NCBI GenBank assembly: GCA_022825925.1
Contig: JAJDVW010000011.1
Coordinates: forward strand, 1 to 61,905
Length of the DNA stretch: 61,905 nt
Source: Pseudomonadales bacterium
GTDB lineage: Bacteria; Pseudomonadota; Gammaproteobacteria; Pseudomonadales; Azotimanducaceae
Direction of reading: 5' to 3'
Notes under the pieces: model-generated
Database searches by the model: none
What the model was told of the DNA's origin: nothing
The model's input: only the letters and a program-made list of their open reading frames with translations
Program-made: the position numbers and the translations under genes
Part shown: positions 18,713-26,087 of the stretch, piece after piece
How positions within the stretch are numbered: position 1 is the first letter of the stretch
Layout of the letters: each line of letters opens with the position of its first letter

Positions 18713-19932
18713 CAGAAGCTGTAGGTGAGTCCCACGCCCACGAAGCCGTCGCGCCGACCATCGTAGGTCAGGTCCCGCGGGTCCACGCTCAGGCTCGCGA
18801 TGGCTTCCAGGCGCATCGACCAACTCTCCGACAGGCGGCGCTTCAGTTCCATGTTGAGCGCGCGATAGTCGTGCCGGAGGTCGCTCAGGATGCCGGCCAC
18901 GAACTCCGTGCCCTGGACGTCGTTGAGCGCCAGGAAGCCGGCGATGAACAAATCATGATCCCACACGCTCGTGGCACGGCGGCCGCGGTCGTCGTAGTGC
19001 CACTCCGCGAGCAGGGTCAGGTCCGCCCCGGAGCCGAACAGGCCGTAGAGCGAGCGTTCCAGGCCGACGATGAAGGCGTGATAGTCCTCCTCCCGACCCA
19101 GCAGGTTGCGCGCTCCCTCGCGGCGGATGGCTTCCAGCTTGTACAGCCAGCCCTCCGTGGTGAGCTGCGCGTCGACCCCGAACTGCCGAATCTGCTCGTA
19201 ATAGGGGCTCCACGGCGCGTCGCTTGACGGCCGGGGGTCGGCGGTCACGAAGAAGGGTTCACGACTCGTGCCGACAAACCCGCTCAGCCCGAAATCCAGC
19301 AAGCCCACCGCGTTGCCGTACCGGACCGCGAAGTCGATATGGCGCTCTTCGGCCCCACTCTCGTACAGGGCGTCCTCCTCGATCAGCCGGCCCGACCTGA
19401 GGCGTCCGGCGCGGCCGGGGAACGTGCGTTTGCGATGATAGGGGAGCACGAACGACTCGGCGATGCCCCAGTCGCCGGAAACCGTCAGGTGCACCATGGG
19501 CTGGCCCAGTTTGGGCCGGTCGCGTGGATGCTCGACGAGGTCGCGCTGGTTGACGACGTCCACGAGGTTGTGGAGCTCCGCCACGCCCCAGAAGACGCGG
19601 TCGACGCCCACGCGCAGCTCCCACGCGCTGTCGCCCCAGTCGCCCCAGGTCAGCAGGTAGGCCTCGCGCAGGTCCGTGTGCGTGCGCTGGGAGTCGGCGC
19701 TGTCGTAGCGATGGAGCGGCGTGAGCGTGAAGCTCGCGCCCGGCGCGACCTCCGCGTGGAGCGTCGGCTCGGCCACGAACCCGGCGGTACCCGAACGCTG
19801 GCCCTGGAACGCCGGCGACTCCGGGTACCAGCGCCCCTGCACGCTGACGTTGCCGGACCAGTCGAGCGTCTGCGCCCCGGCGCCCACGGCGCTCACGAGC
19901 GCCACGGCCGCGAATGCGCCGCCCCACCGCAT
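18712..19932 (-). CDS. Outer-membrane beta-barrel protein
   Basis: A 406-residue protein with a signal peptide (RWGGAFAAVALVSAVGAGAQ) and a mature part of alternating polar/apolar strands, ending in GFVGVGLTYSF, the terminal Phe typical of outer-membrane barrels. The start ATG at 19932 overlaps the preceding stop in TGATG, so it is translationally coupled with the LolA-like gene. Together with that gene and the distant MMPL transporter it could form an envelope export route. No specific family recognised. Confidence 0.7.
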   Translation of the reverse strand: MRWGGAFAAVALVSAVGAGAQTLDWSGNVSVQGRWYPESPAFQGQRSGTAGFVAEPTLHAEVAPGASFTLTPLHRYDSADSQRTHTDLREAYLLTWGDWGDSAWELRVGVDRVFWGVAELHNLVDVVNQRDLVEHPRDRPKLGQPMVHLTVSGDWGIAESFVLPYHRKRTFPGRAGRLRSGRLIEEDALYESGAEERHIDFAVRYGNAVGLLDFGLSGFVGTSREPFFVTADPRPSSDAPWSPYYEQIRQFGVDAQLTTEGWLYKLEAIRREGARNLLGREEDYHAFIVGLERSLYGLFGSGADLTLLAEWHYDDRGRRATSVWDHDLFIAGFLALNDVQGTEFVAGILSDLRHDYRALNMELKRRLSESWSMRLEAIASLSVDPRDLTYDGRRDGFVGVGLTYSF

Positions 19933-20753
19933 CAACGGACGCGTCGGAGTGCCGTCTGGGTGAACTCCCCGTCGTCGAGATCGGTGCGGAACCGGTAGTC
20001 GGTCCAGTGCAACTCGGTGCTCGCCCCGGTCAGGTGGTTCACCATCGTCTGCAGTCCCGCCCGCCAGTACCGGCCCAGGTACTGGCGGTAGTCCTCGAAG
20101 GTGAGCGTCTTGAAGTGCGAGTCCTTGAGGTCGTAGAACTCCACCTTCCAGGGTCTGAGTTCGTCCGCATCCTGCCAGACGACCTTGCGGCTGTATCCCG
20201 ACTTCCCTTCCACGGGAACCTGCTCCGTCACCGTGCAGGTGCGTTCGCCACAGGGTTCGTCGCGAAGGTACCTGTAGGCATGCTCCTCCACCTCCGGAGA
20301 ACTCATGTCCTCGTACGAAAACTCGCTGCCCATGAACGACCCGGACCGCCTCGCGGCGCTGATGCGCTTGACCCTCTTCAGGGCGGGCAGATACAGCCAC
20401 TGGTCGTCCGGGGCGTTGACATGGCCGTGGGTCAGCAGCGCCGTGCCCTGCACGTCGCGCGGCTGATCGAACACGAACAGGCTCTTGTCCCCGTACTCCG
20501 GCACCTCGAGCACCTTGAAGCGCATCTGGCGGACGCTCTCCCGCCCGTGCCGGTCGCGCAGCACCAACGTCAGTCCGGCGGTGAAGTCCCCAAAGCCGTG
20601 GTTGCGGGCATCCGCTTCGCGCGCTATCCGCAGCCCCTTGTCCTCCGGGGTCTCCTCCTGGGCGACGGCCTGTGTACACGGCAGGCAGAAGCACGCGAGA
20701 GTCAGCGCGCAGATCCTCGACAGCGCGGAGGATCCGTCGCGCGGCCGGCCCAT
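19932..20753 (-). CDS. Outer-membrane lipoprotein-sorting (LolA-like fold) protein
   Basis: A 273-residue secreted protein. Signal peptide: LSRICALTLACFCLPCTQAVAQ. The mature domain (FVFDQPRDVQGTALLTHGH ... DQWLYLPALKRVKRISAARR ... SGSFMGSEFSYEDM) is the LolA-like family commonly encoded beside MMPL/RND transporters, thought to carry a hydrophobic ligand across the periplasm. I chose ATG 20753 because it puts the signal peptide at the N-terminus; ATGs at 20816 and 20807 are possible and the first overlaps the amidohydrolase stop. Confidence 0.75.
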   Translation of the reverse strand: MGRPRDGSSALSRICALTLACFCLPCTQAVAQEETPEDKGLRIAREADARNHGFGDFTAGLTLVLRDRHGRESVRQMRFKVLEVPEYGDKSLFVFDQPRDVQGTALLTHGHVNAPDDQWLYLPALKRVKRISAARRSGSFMGSEFSYEDMSSPEVEEHAYRYLRDEPCGERTCTVTEQVPVEGKSGYSRKVVWQDADELRPWKVEFYDLKDSHFKTLTFEDYRQYLGRYWRAGLQTMVNHLTGASTELHWTDYRFRTDLDDGEFTQTALRRVR

Positions 20754-20808
20754 GAAGAACGCACGGCCGCCCGGCCCGGGGTCGGCAGTTTCGTGATCGG
20801 CGCACATC

Positions 20809-21957
20809 TCAGACATCCCCCGAGGCCGCTGGAACGGGCAACTGGAACAGTTCCCGCACATTATCGCGCAGGATGGCGCTACGCTCCGCCTCCGGCAGGC
20901 CGGCCGCGTGTTCCGCCAGGAGCTGCTGCGACCGCGGCCAGGTGGAGTCCGGGTGCGGAAAGTCGTTACCCCAGAGCAACTGCCTGTAGCTCATCAGGTC
21001 CCTGGTCGCAAAGGCCACCCAGTCGTCCTGGAAGGTGGTGAAGACGTTCGAACGCAGGTACTCGCTCGGCAGCTTGGACAGCCCGTCGACGATGCCGTCG
21101 TCGGTCTCGTTGCAGGCCGCGTGGTCCAGTCGGTACGCCCAATGCGGCATCCAGCCCGCATCCGCCTCGGCGCTCACCATCTTCAGGCCCGGGTGGCGCT
21201 CGAAAACGCCCCCCAGCAGCATCGTGGCGATGACGTCCTGAACGTCGCCGATGGCCTGCATGAAGCCGATCATCCGCTGGCTCCTGACCTGTTTCTTGAG
21301 CACCGCCGGTACGGTGCGCGACCCTCTGCCGCTCAGGATGTGGAAGCACACCGGCATCCGCAGATCGACGGCGCACTCCCACAGCGCGTCGTAGTCGGGG
21401 TGGTCGTAGTCCTCGAAATGCGGCACCCCCGGCAGCATCATGCCGACGAAGCCCTGCGCCCTGGCCCGGCGGAAGTCGTCGATGGCCGCGTCGACGGAGC
21501 GCACCGAAGTCAGGCCCAGACCGAACAGCCGCCCGGGCAGGCCGGCGCAGAATCCCTCCAGCCAGCGGTTGTAGGCATGGATGCACGCGTCCTTGTAGTC
21601 GATGTCGGCGTGGCTGACGACGATCAGGCCCACCGAGGGATAGATGATCTCCGCCGCGATGCCGTCGCGCTCCTGGTCGGCGAGGCGGTGTTCGGGATCC
21701 CATCCGCCTCGCTTGCACTGGTCGAACGTGGCCTTGAGGATGTGGTAGGTCCGCATCGACGGCGGCATCCCCGCCCCGTCGGCCGTGCCCACGGGAATGG
21801 GCGTGCTCACGCCTTCGATCACGTAGACATGCCGGCCCAGGCCGTCGAGTTCGATGCGCGGCGCCCTGTCCCGAAAGCCGGGATCGATGTGCTCGCTGAA
21901 GCACGCGGGGGGCTCCAGGACATGCGAGTCGGCCGAGATCGCCCCTTCGAAAAACAT
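20809..21957 (-). CDS. Amidohydrolase-2 family metal-dependent hydrolase/decarboxylase
   Basis: A 382-residue TIM-barrel protein of the amidohydrolase-2 (ACMSD-like) family. SADSHVLEPP supplies the DxH motif, CFHILSG and SAEADAGWMPH the middle His residues, and WGNDFPHPDSTWP the metal-binding Asp near the end. Members hydrolyse or decarboxylate aromatic or cyclic compounds. The ATG at 21957 follows CGGAGGAGG. It heads the row amidohydrolase, LolA-like, barrel, halogenase. Its product may be unrelated to the peptide cluster. Confidence 0.8.
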   Translation of the reverse strand: MFFEGAISADSHVLEPPACFSEHIDPGFRDRAPRIELDGLGRHVYVIEGVSTPIPVGTADGAGMPPSMRTYHILKATFDQCKRGGWDPEHRLADQERDGIAAEIIYPSVGLIVVSHADIDYKDACIHAYNRWLEGFCAGLPGRLFGLGLTSVRSVDAAIDDFRRARAQGFVGMMLPGVPHFEDYDHPDYDALWECAVDLRMPVCFHILSGRGSRTVPAVLKKQVRSQRMIGFMQAIGDVQDVIATMLLGGVFERHPGLKMVSAEADAGWMPHWAYRLDHAACNETDDGIVDGLSKLPSEYLRSNVFTTFQDDWVAFATRDLMSYRQLLWGNDFPHPDSTWPRSQQLLAEHAAGLPEAERSAILRDNVRELFQLPVPAASGDV

Positions 21958-22261
21958 GCGCTCGCCTCCTCCGGACCGACGTTGCGCGCCAGCGGCGAAC
22001 GCACCGTGGCGCAACCCGGAGTTCGCCGCCGAATCAATGGTCATGGATATGCTTGCCGACATCAAGGCAGCGCCGGCACCCGACGGGCGGGGCGACTACC
22101 GCGGCGCTGCGTGTCCGTCGGTCGATAGGGCAGGTCGATTGCATTGTTAGGGCACAGTGTCGCACGTGCTAGGGTGCAATTGTCTTGTGCGCCACGGCCA
22201 TGTACGCTTCGGGCCACATCGAACCTCTGCCAACCACTCTGCCAGAAAAAGGGAGATTGCG
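21958..22261. other. Divergent control region of the amidohydrolase row and the precursor gene
   Basis: The 304 bp separate the minus-strand amidohydrolase start from the plus-strand precursor start and should hold both promoters. A GGGAG ribosome-binding site sits at 22251-22255, six bases before the precursor ATG. Between 22140 and 22200 the sequence contains GCATTG/CAATTG near-mirror motifs that could be an operator; no confident -35/-10 pair was identified. Confidence 0.45.
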
Positions 22262-22513
22262 ATGAGAAGCGGCGATGACATGCTGCAGCACATTGTCGAG
22301 AAGTCCGCCCTCGATGCGGATTTCCGGCAACAGCTCCTCGCGGATCCGAAGAACGCCATCAGCCAGGAATTGGGCATCTCGATTCCCGAGTCGATGACGA
22401 TCCACGTCCACGAGAGCGACATGGAGACGGTGCACCTCGCGTTGCCGCCGGATCCGAACCTCACCGAGGAACAGCTCGAAGCCATCTCGGCCGGCCTCTG
22501 CTGCTGCTGGTAG
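22262..22513 (+). CDS. NHLP-type RiPP precursor peptide with Cys-Cys-Cys-Trp core
   Basis: An 83-residue precursor peptide. Residues 1-78 form a nitrile-hydratase-like leader (NHLP): DADFRQQLLADPKNAISQEL, then GISIPESMTIHVHES and NLTEEQLEAISAG. The expected Ala-Gly cleavage site at 77-78 leaves only LCCCW (residues 79-83) as core. Three adjacent Cys are substrates for YcaO azoline formation and the Trp for a halogenase. The start has a strong GGGAG site and the gene is followed by a hairpin. It is the only plus-strand gene of the cluster, convergent with the processing operon. An alternative is a metal-binding peptide or a leader-only protein, but the leader/YcaO/C39 context argues for a RiPP. 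Confidence 0.85.
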   Translation: MRSGDDMLQHIVEKSALDADFRQQLLADPKNAISQELGISIPESMTIHVHESDMETVHLALPPDPNLTEEQLEAISAGLCCCW

Positions 22514-22537
22514 AAGCCACCGACATTGCCTGACGCG

Positions 22538-22555
22538 CCGCCCGATACCGGGCGG
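22538..22555 (+). terminator. Hairpin terminator after the precursor gene
   Basis: CCGCCCG-ATAC-CGGGCGG forms a perfect 7-bp stem with a 4-base loop 25 bp after the precursor stop. Flanking ACCGAC/GTCGGT-like bases could extend it and a short TTT follows. It lies between two convergent genes and may act in both directions. Confidence 0.5.
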
Positions 22556-22600
22556 TCGTCGGTTTGGGCGTGCCTGTCGCCCCTCCGCCCGGCTCCCGCG

Positions 22601-23719
22601 TCAGAGCGAGGCCGCGGCGGAGAGCACAATGAAGACGTAGGCCTTCGCCTGCCGTAGCCGGTCGTCGGAGACGACCAGCTTGATGTGGTGAATGCCGCGC
22701 AGCATCACGTACTGGCCGGACTTCGCAAACAGCGGCGTGGCTTTCGAGACCCAGCCGGCCAGGGCCGCCAGCTTCTCCGCCACCACCAGGTCCTCGTGGC
22801 GCAGGGCGTCCAGAAACGGATCCCAGTCGGTCAGGCCGTCCAGCCAATAGCGTGAGTCCTTGGTGTACCTCTGCTTGACGATGAGCGTCAGGCCGAGCGT
22901 CGGACCCAGGCCGTTCGGCAGCACATCGACGTTCAGCCCGGTCCTGACGACGTGCGCGCGTTCCCGAAAACGCGAGAGCACCGAGTCGACGACCGAGATC
23001 CGCCCCGGCCACCCGGCGCGCTCGAGATAGGAACAGGCCTCCGCCTGCGTCGTGAAGCCCATGACCGCCAGGCGGATCGACCGCGCACGGGACGGAAACA
23101 CGCCGAACGAGTCCATGCGCGTATCTTCCGGTTGCGCCAGGTACGCGCGCTCGACGCCCTCCCGCTCCGCGTCGATGGGCTCCCACCCCACGCAGGAGAC
23201 GAGCGCGTCGACCACCGTCGCGACATCGTCCGCCTGACCGTTGGCGCCGACGATGGGGCGTTCGCCGGGCCGCAGGAACATCCCCGGGCGCGTACGTTCC
23301 CCGTTCCGGGCGGATCCGATGTCGTACTCGAGCATCAGCTTGCGGCCGACGATCTCGCGCAGGGGCGACTCTTCGGCATCCATGCGCTCGAACAGCCGCA
23401 CGATCGCCCGGGCGGTCTCGTCGGCCGGGTTGGTCCTCGCGCGTTCCTCGAAGAAGGCCGCCGGCCGCGTTCGGCCCGCCAGGGAGACCCCGAGGTCCGC
23501 CCGCGGCGCGCGTTCGTGCAGCGGCAGTTCGAAGCCGAACGGCAGGGCGCCCATCGTTACCGGGAATCTCCCGGCGCACTCGAGGATGCGCTCCCATTCC
23601 CGGTCTCCGACGAGCACCGGGGATACCCGCCCGCGGAAGTTCGCGAGCAGGTCGCCCATGCTGCCGCCCTCTTGGGCAAGACGGTCCTGCGTGAGTGCGA
23701 CTGCCTCGTCAATGTCCAT
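22601..23719 (-). CDS. Unknown 372-residue RiPP-cluster protein
   Basis: A soluble protein without a family I can name. It has no signal peptide, membrane segment, Walker or metal motif. Stretches likely to be conserved are FPVTMGALPFGFELPLHERA, SYLERAGWPG, GLNVDVLPNGLGPTLGLTLI and the C-terminal HHIKLVVSDDRLRQAKAYVF. It is the last gene of the operon, 9 bp after the YcaO gene, so it is very likely part of peptide maturation or substrate handling. Possible roles include leader handling, immunity or an unrecognised tailoring enzyme; none is supported by motif. Confidence 0.7.
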   Translation of the reverse strand: MDIDEAVALTQDRLAQEGGSMGDLLANFRGRVSPVLVGDREWERILECAGRFPVTMGALPFGFELPLHERAPRADLGVSLAGRTRPAAFFEERARTNPADETARAIVRLFERMDAEESPLREIVGRKLMLEYDIGSARNGERTRPGMFLRPGERPIVGANGQADDVATVVDALVSCVGWEPIDAEREGVERAYLAQPEDTRMDSFGVFPSRARSIRLAVMGFTTQAEACSYLERAGWPGRISVVDSVLSRFRERAHVVRTGLNVDVLPNGLGPTLGLTLIVKQRYTKDSRYWLDGLTDWDPFLDALRHEDLVVAEKLAALAGWVSKATPLFAKSGQYVMLRGIHHIKLVVSDDRLRQAKAYVFIVLSAAASL

Positions 23720-23728
23720 GGGTCCTCC

Positions 23729-26083
23729 TCAGGCGATTACCGGCGCCGGATTGAGATCGGCTTCCGCGAGCGGCCGCGTGCGGGAGCCCATGGCGACGGG
23801 CACGTCGTACAGCCGGCCGGGAGCGAACCTCGCCCAGAAGTGGCGCATGCCGGGCACCACGACCCGCACCACGGGCATGCCGACATCGGGGCGGGTCTGG
23901 TCCAGCACCAGGAACTCCATGCCCCTGGCTTCGACCAGCGATCGGCAGTACTCGACGTCGTCGCGGCCGTCCGCGGACTCGACCACCGGGAAGCTCGAAG
24001 CCCCGCGAGGCGCAGCGTCCGCCGCGGGCGCCAGCCAGTCGCAGTCGGCGAGTCGGCCGGTCTTCCACCACCACAGCGCCAGCGGATCGTCGATCATGGG
24101 TCGTCCGTCGCCGCCTCCCGGACGCGGCAGCCAGGTCAGGCACTGGTTCAGCTCGCATACGGCACGCAGTGCCGCGATGCGCGGATCGGCGTGGGCTCCG
24201 GCGCCGTAGATGATGTCCTCGGTCTTTCCGTCCGGCCGGCGCGAGAGCGCAACGAAGGAAGGAATGCCGATATCGGAGGTCACGTCGAGCAGCCACAGGT
24301 CCCGCTCGTGGCGGGCGTAGTAGTCCGGCGCCGATGCGAGGTACTCGTCGTCGAAGCTCGCGAGGTCGAGCGCCGGCACGCGCAGCCGGTTGTACCACCA
24401 GATGGCGAACGCGTCGCGCTCGACCAGTTCGTAGAAGCCCTGCGCGATGGCTTCCTCCAGGGTGTTGCCGGCCGCGCAGCCGTTCGAGTCCGCGATCAGG
24501 TCCGCGGGACCGCGTTGTTCCGGCGCCATGCTGTAGAGCATCGACGTCGGCAGGTGGCGATGGCGCCGCTGCGTCAGCGACCACGCCGGTGTCCATTCGA
24601 TCTCCGCGTCGGGGTCGAGACGCGGCGGCACGACGTTGTACGGATGCCCCTTCGCGTTGATGCTCGCCGCATGGTCGAGCTGGTCGTCGCTGAACAGCTG
24701 CACGGCGTTGGGATGGATCGCGTCCTCCCCGCCGCCCCATTCCAGGAACCGCTTTCGGACCCGGATCTCGTCGCCGTGGAGGGCGCCCGAGTAACGTTCG
24801 ACGGCCTCGCAGAGCGCGCTGACCTCCGACTGCTCGCGGGTGCTGCCCTTGCCGGCGCTCTTGCTGCGCAGGCTGCGCCGGAGGGAACTCAGGCTCCGGC
24901 TCCGCATGCCGAGATTGCTGCCCGCCCAATGGACGTGCAGCCAGGAGTCGGCCTCGTCGGTCGTGCGCGACAGCCAGGTGACGACACCGCTGACCGGGCT
25001 CACCAGGTGGCGGTATCTCGCCAGGGTGACCTCCGGCGCCAAGGATCGCGAGCCGCCGCTCGTGCGATGGGCCTTGGAGCTCGGCTGCAGACACACGGGA
25101 ACGGGCGGGCGGTCCGGACGATGCAACGCTTCGTCGCCACACGCCGCGCACTGCGGGCGGCGGACGACCGGGTGGTGCGACGTCGCGAAGGAGCCGACAT
25201 GCATCGCGACCGCCGCGTCGTGAATCGGAGCCGCCGCTCCCAGCACCAGCCACTTGACGACCTCCGCCGCGACCAGCCCGTGGAGCGCCCCGAGCACCGC
25301 CGGCTGGGTGGCGAACGGCTTGAACGCAGCATCCTCGCCGGCCACGTTGCGCAGGAAGTTGTGGACCTCCCGGTGGCCCCGCAGGCGGTAGGCGAGGCAG
25401 GCCCAGCAGGGTCCCGCTTCGCCGGGACGAAACACGGGCCCGAACAGCGGCTCCACGCCGCGCGGCCGGACCAGCATCCAGGGTGCGCCCGCATCGAGCT
25501 GACGCCGGTTCACTTCCGCCAGCCGTTGCTCGAGGTAGTCGTCGCAGACGACGACCGTGAGGTCGGGTGCGTCCGGCACCGTGCGGGCGCCGCACGCTTC
25601 GAGATGAGCGGCGAGACGTCCCCCGTCGCCGATGATCGAGACCCTAGATTCCGAGAGGCGCCGTTCGACCCACCGGGGCGACGCGCCGAGCGCCGACCAG
25701 TAGGCGGCCCGGGCGGGGTCCATGCCATGCTCCGCGGAGACCACGTAACCCTTCGCGGACAGCGCAACGATGGCGCCGAGCACGTCGACCATGGAATGGG
25801 CTTCGCCGAGGGCCGCGACGATCTCGGCCTGCGCGTTCCGGCCGTCGAGCAGCGGGAGCAGTTCGCGGTACAGCTCGCCGTGCAGCAGGGTGTTGAACGA
25901 CTCCGAAACCAGCAGCGACCGCTGTTCGCCGACGTCGCGAAACTGCAGGTGCGGGGTGAGCGCGGGAAGCTTGACGAGGCCCTGGTCCTCCGGGGTGGTC
26001 CTCGCCAGGATGCCGCGCCCCGCACCCGTGTCCGCCCGGGTCCGTCCCGGCGATCCGCCTGCGCGATCCGTCGGCGCGGTCAT
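23729..26083 (-). CDS. Fused leader-binding (E1-like) and YcaO cyclodehydratase, TOMM type
   Basis: A 784-residue fusion. Residues 1-330 are the leader-recognition/E1-like part with a zinc tetra-Cys built of C226xxC229 (PCWACLAYR) and C312xxC315 (QCAACG). Residues ~370-784 are the YcaO domain with SGKGSTREQSEVSALCEAVE-like ATP-binding segments (residues SAKGSTREQSE, ALCEAVERYS), ADSNGCAAGNTLEEAI and LVERDA. It ends in LNPAPVIA, a degenerate Pro-rich tail like the PxPxP end of cyclodehydratases. Such enzymes use ATP to turn Cys/Ser/Thr of a precursor into azolines. The gene starts 4 bp after the hydroxylase stop. This is the diagnostic enzyme of the cluster. Confidence 0.9.
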   Translation of the reverse strand: MTAPTDRAGGSPGRTRADTGAGRGILARTTPEDQGLVKLPALTPHLQFRDVGEQRSLLVSESFNTLLHGELYRELLPLLDGRNAQAEIVAALGEAHSMVDVLGAIVALSAKGYVVSAEHGMDPARAAYWSALGASPRWVERRLSESRVSIIGDGGRLAAHLEACGARTVPDAPDLTVVVCDDYLEQRLAEVNRRQLDAGAPWMLVRPRGVEPLFGPVFRPGEAGPCWACLAYRLRGHREVHNFLRNVAGEDAAFKPFATQPAVLGALHGLVAAEVVKWLVLGAAAPIHDAAVAMHVGSFATSHHPVVRRPQCAACGDEALHRPDRPPVPVCLQPSSKAHRTSGGSRSLAPEVTLARYRHLVSPVSGVVTWLSRTTDEADSWLHVHWAGSNLGMRSRSLSSLRRSLRSKSAGKGSTREQSEVSALCEAVERYSGALHGDEIRVRKRFLEWGGGEDAIHPNAVQLFSDDQLDHAASINAKGHPYNVVPPRLDPDAEIEWTPAWSLTQRRHRHLPTSMLYSMAPEQRGPADLIADSNGCAAGNTLEEAIAQGFYELVERDAFAIWWYNRLRVPALDLASFDDEYLASAPDYYARHERDLWLLDVTSDIGIPSFVALSRRPDGKTEDIIYGAGAHADPRIAALRAVCELNQCLTWLPRPGGGDGRPMIDDPLALWWWKTGRLADCDWLAPAADAAPRGASSFPVVESADGRDDVEYCRSLVEARGMEFLVLDQTRPDVGMPVVRVVVPGMRHFWARFAPGRLYDVPVAMGSRTRPLAEADLNPAPVIA

Positions 26084-26087
26084 CCCC

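Noticed and set aside
18712..20805. A single 697-residue protein spanning the barrel and LolA-like genes
   Set aside because: The first 290 codons are a shadow of the LolA-like frame; the true barrel gene starts at 19932 with a signal peptide and a TGATG overlap.
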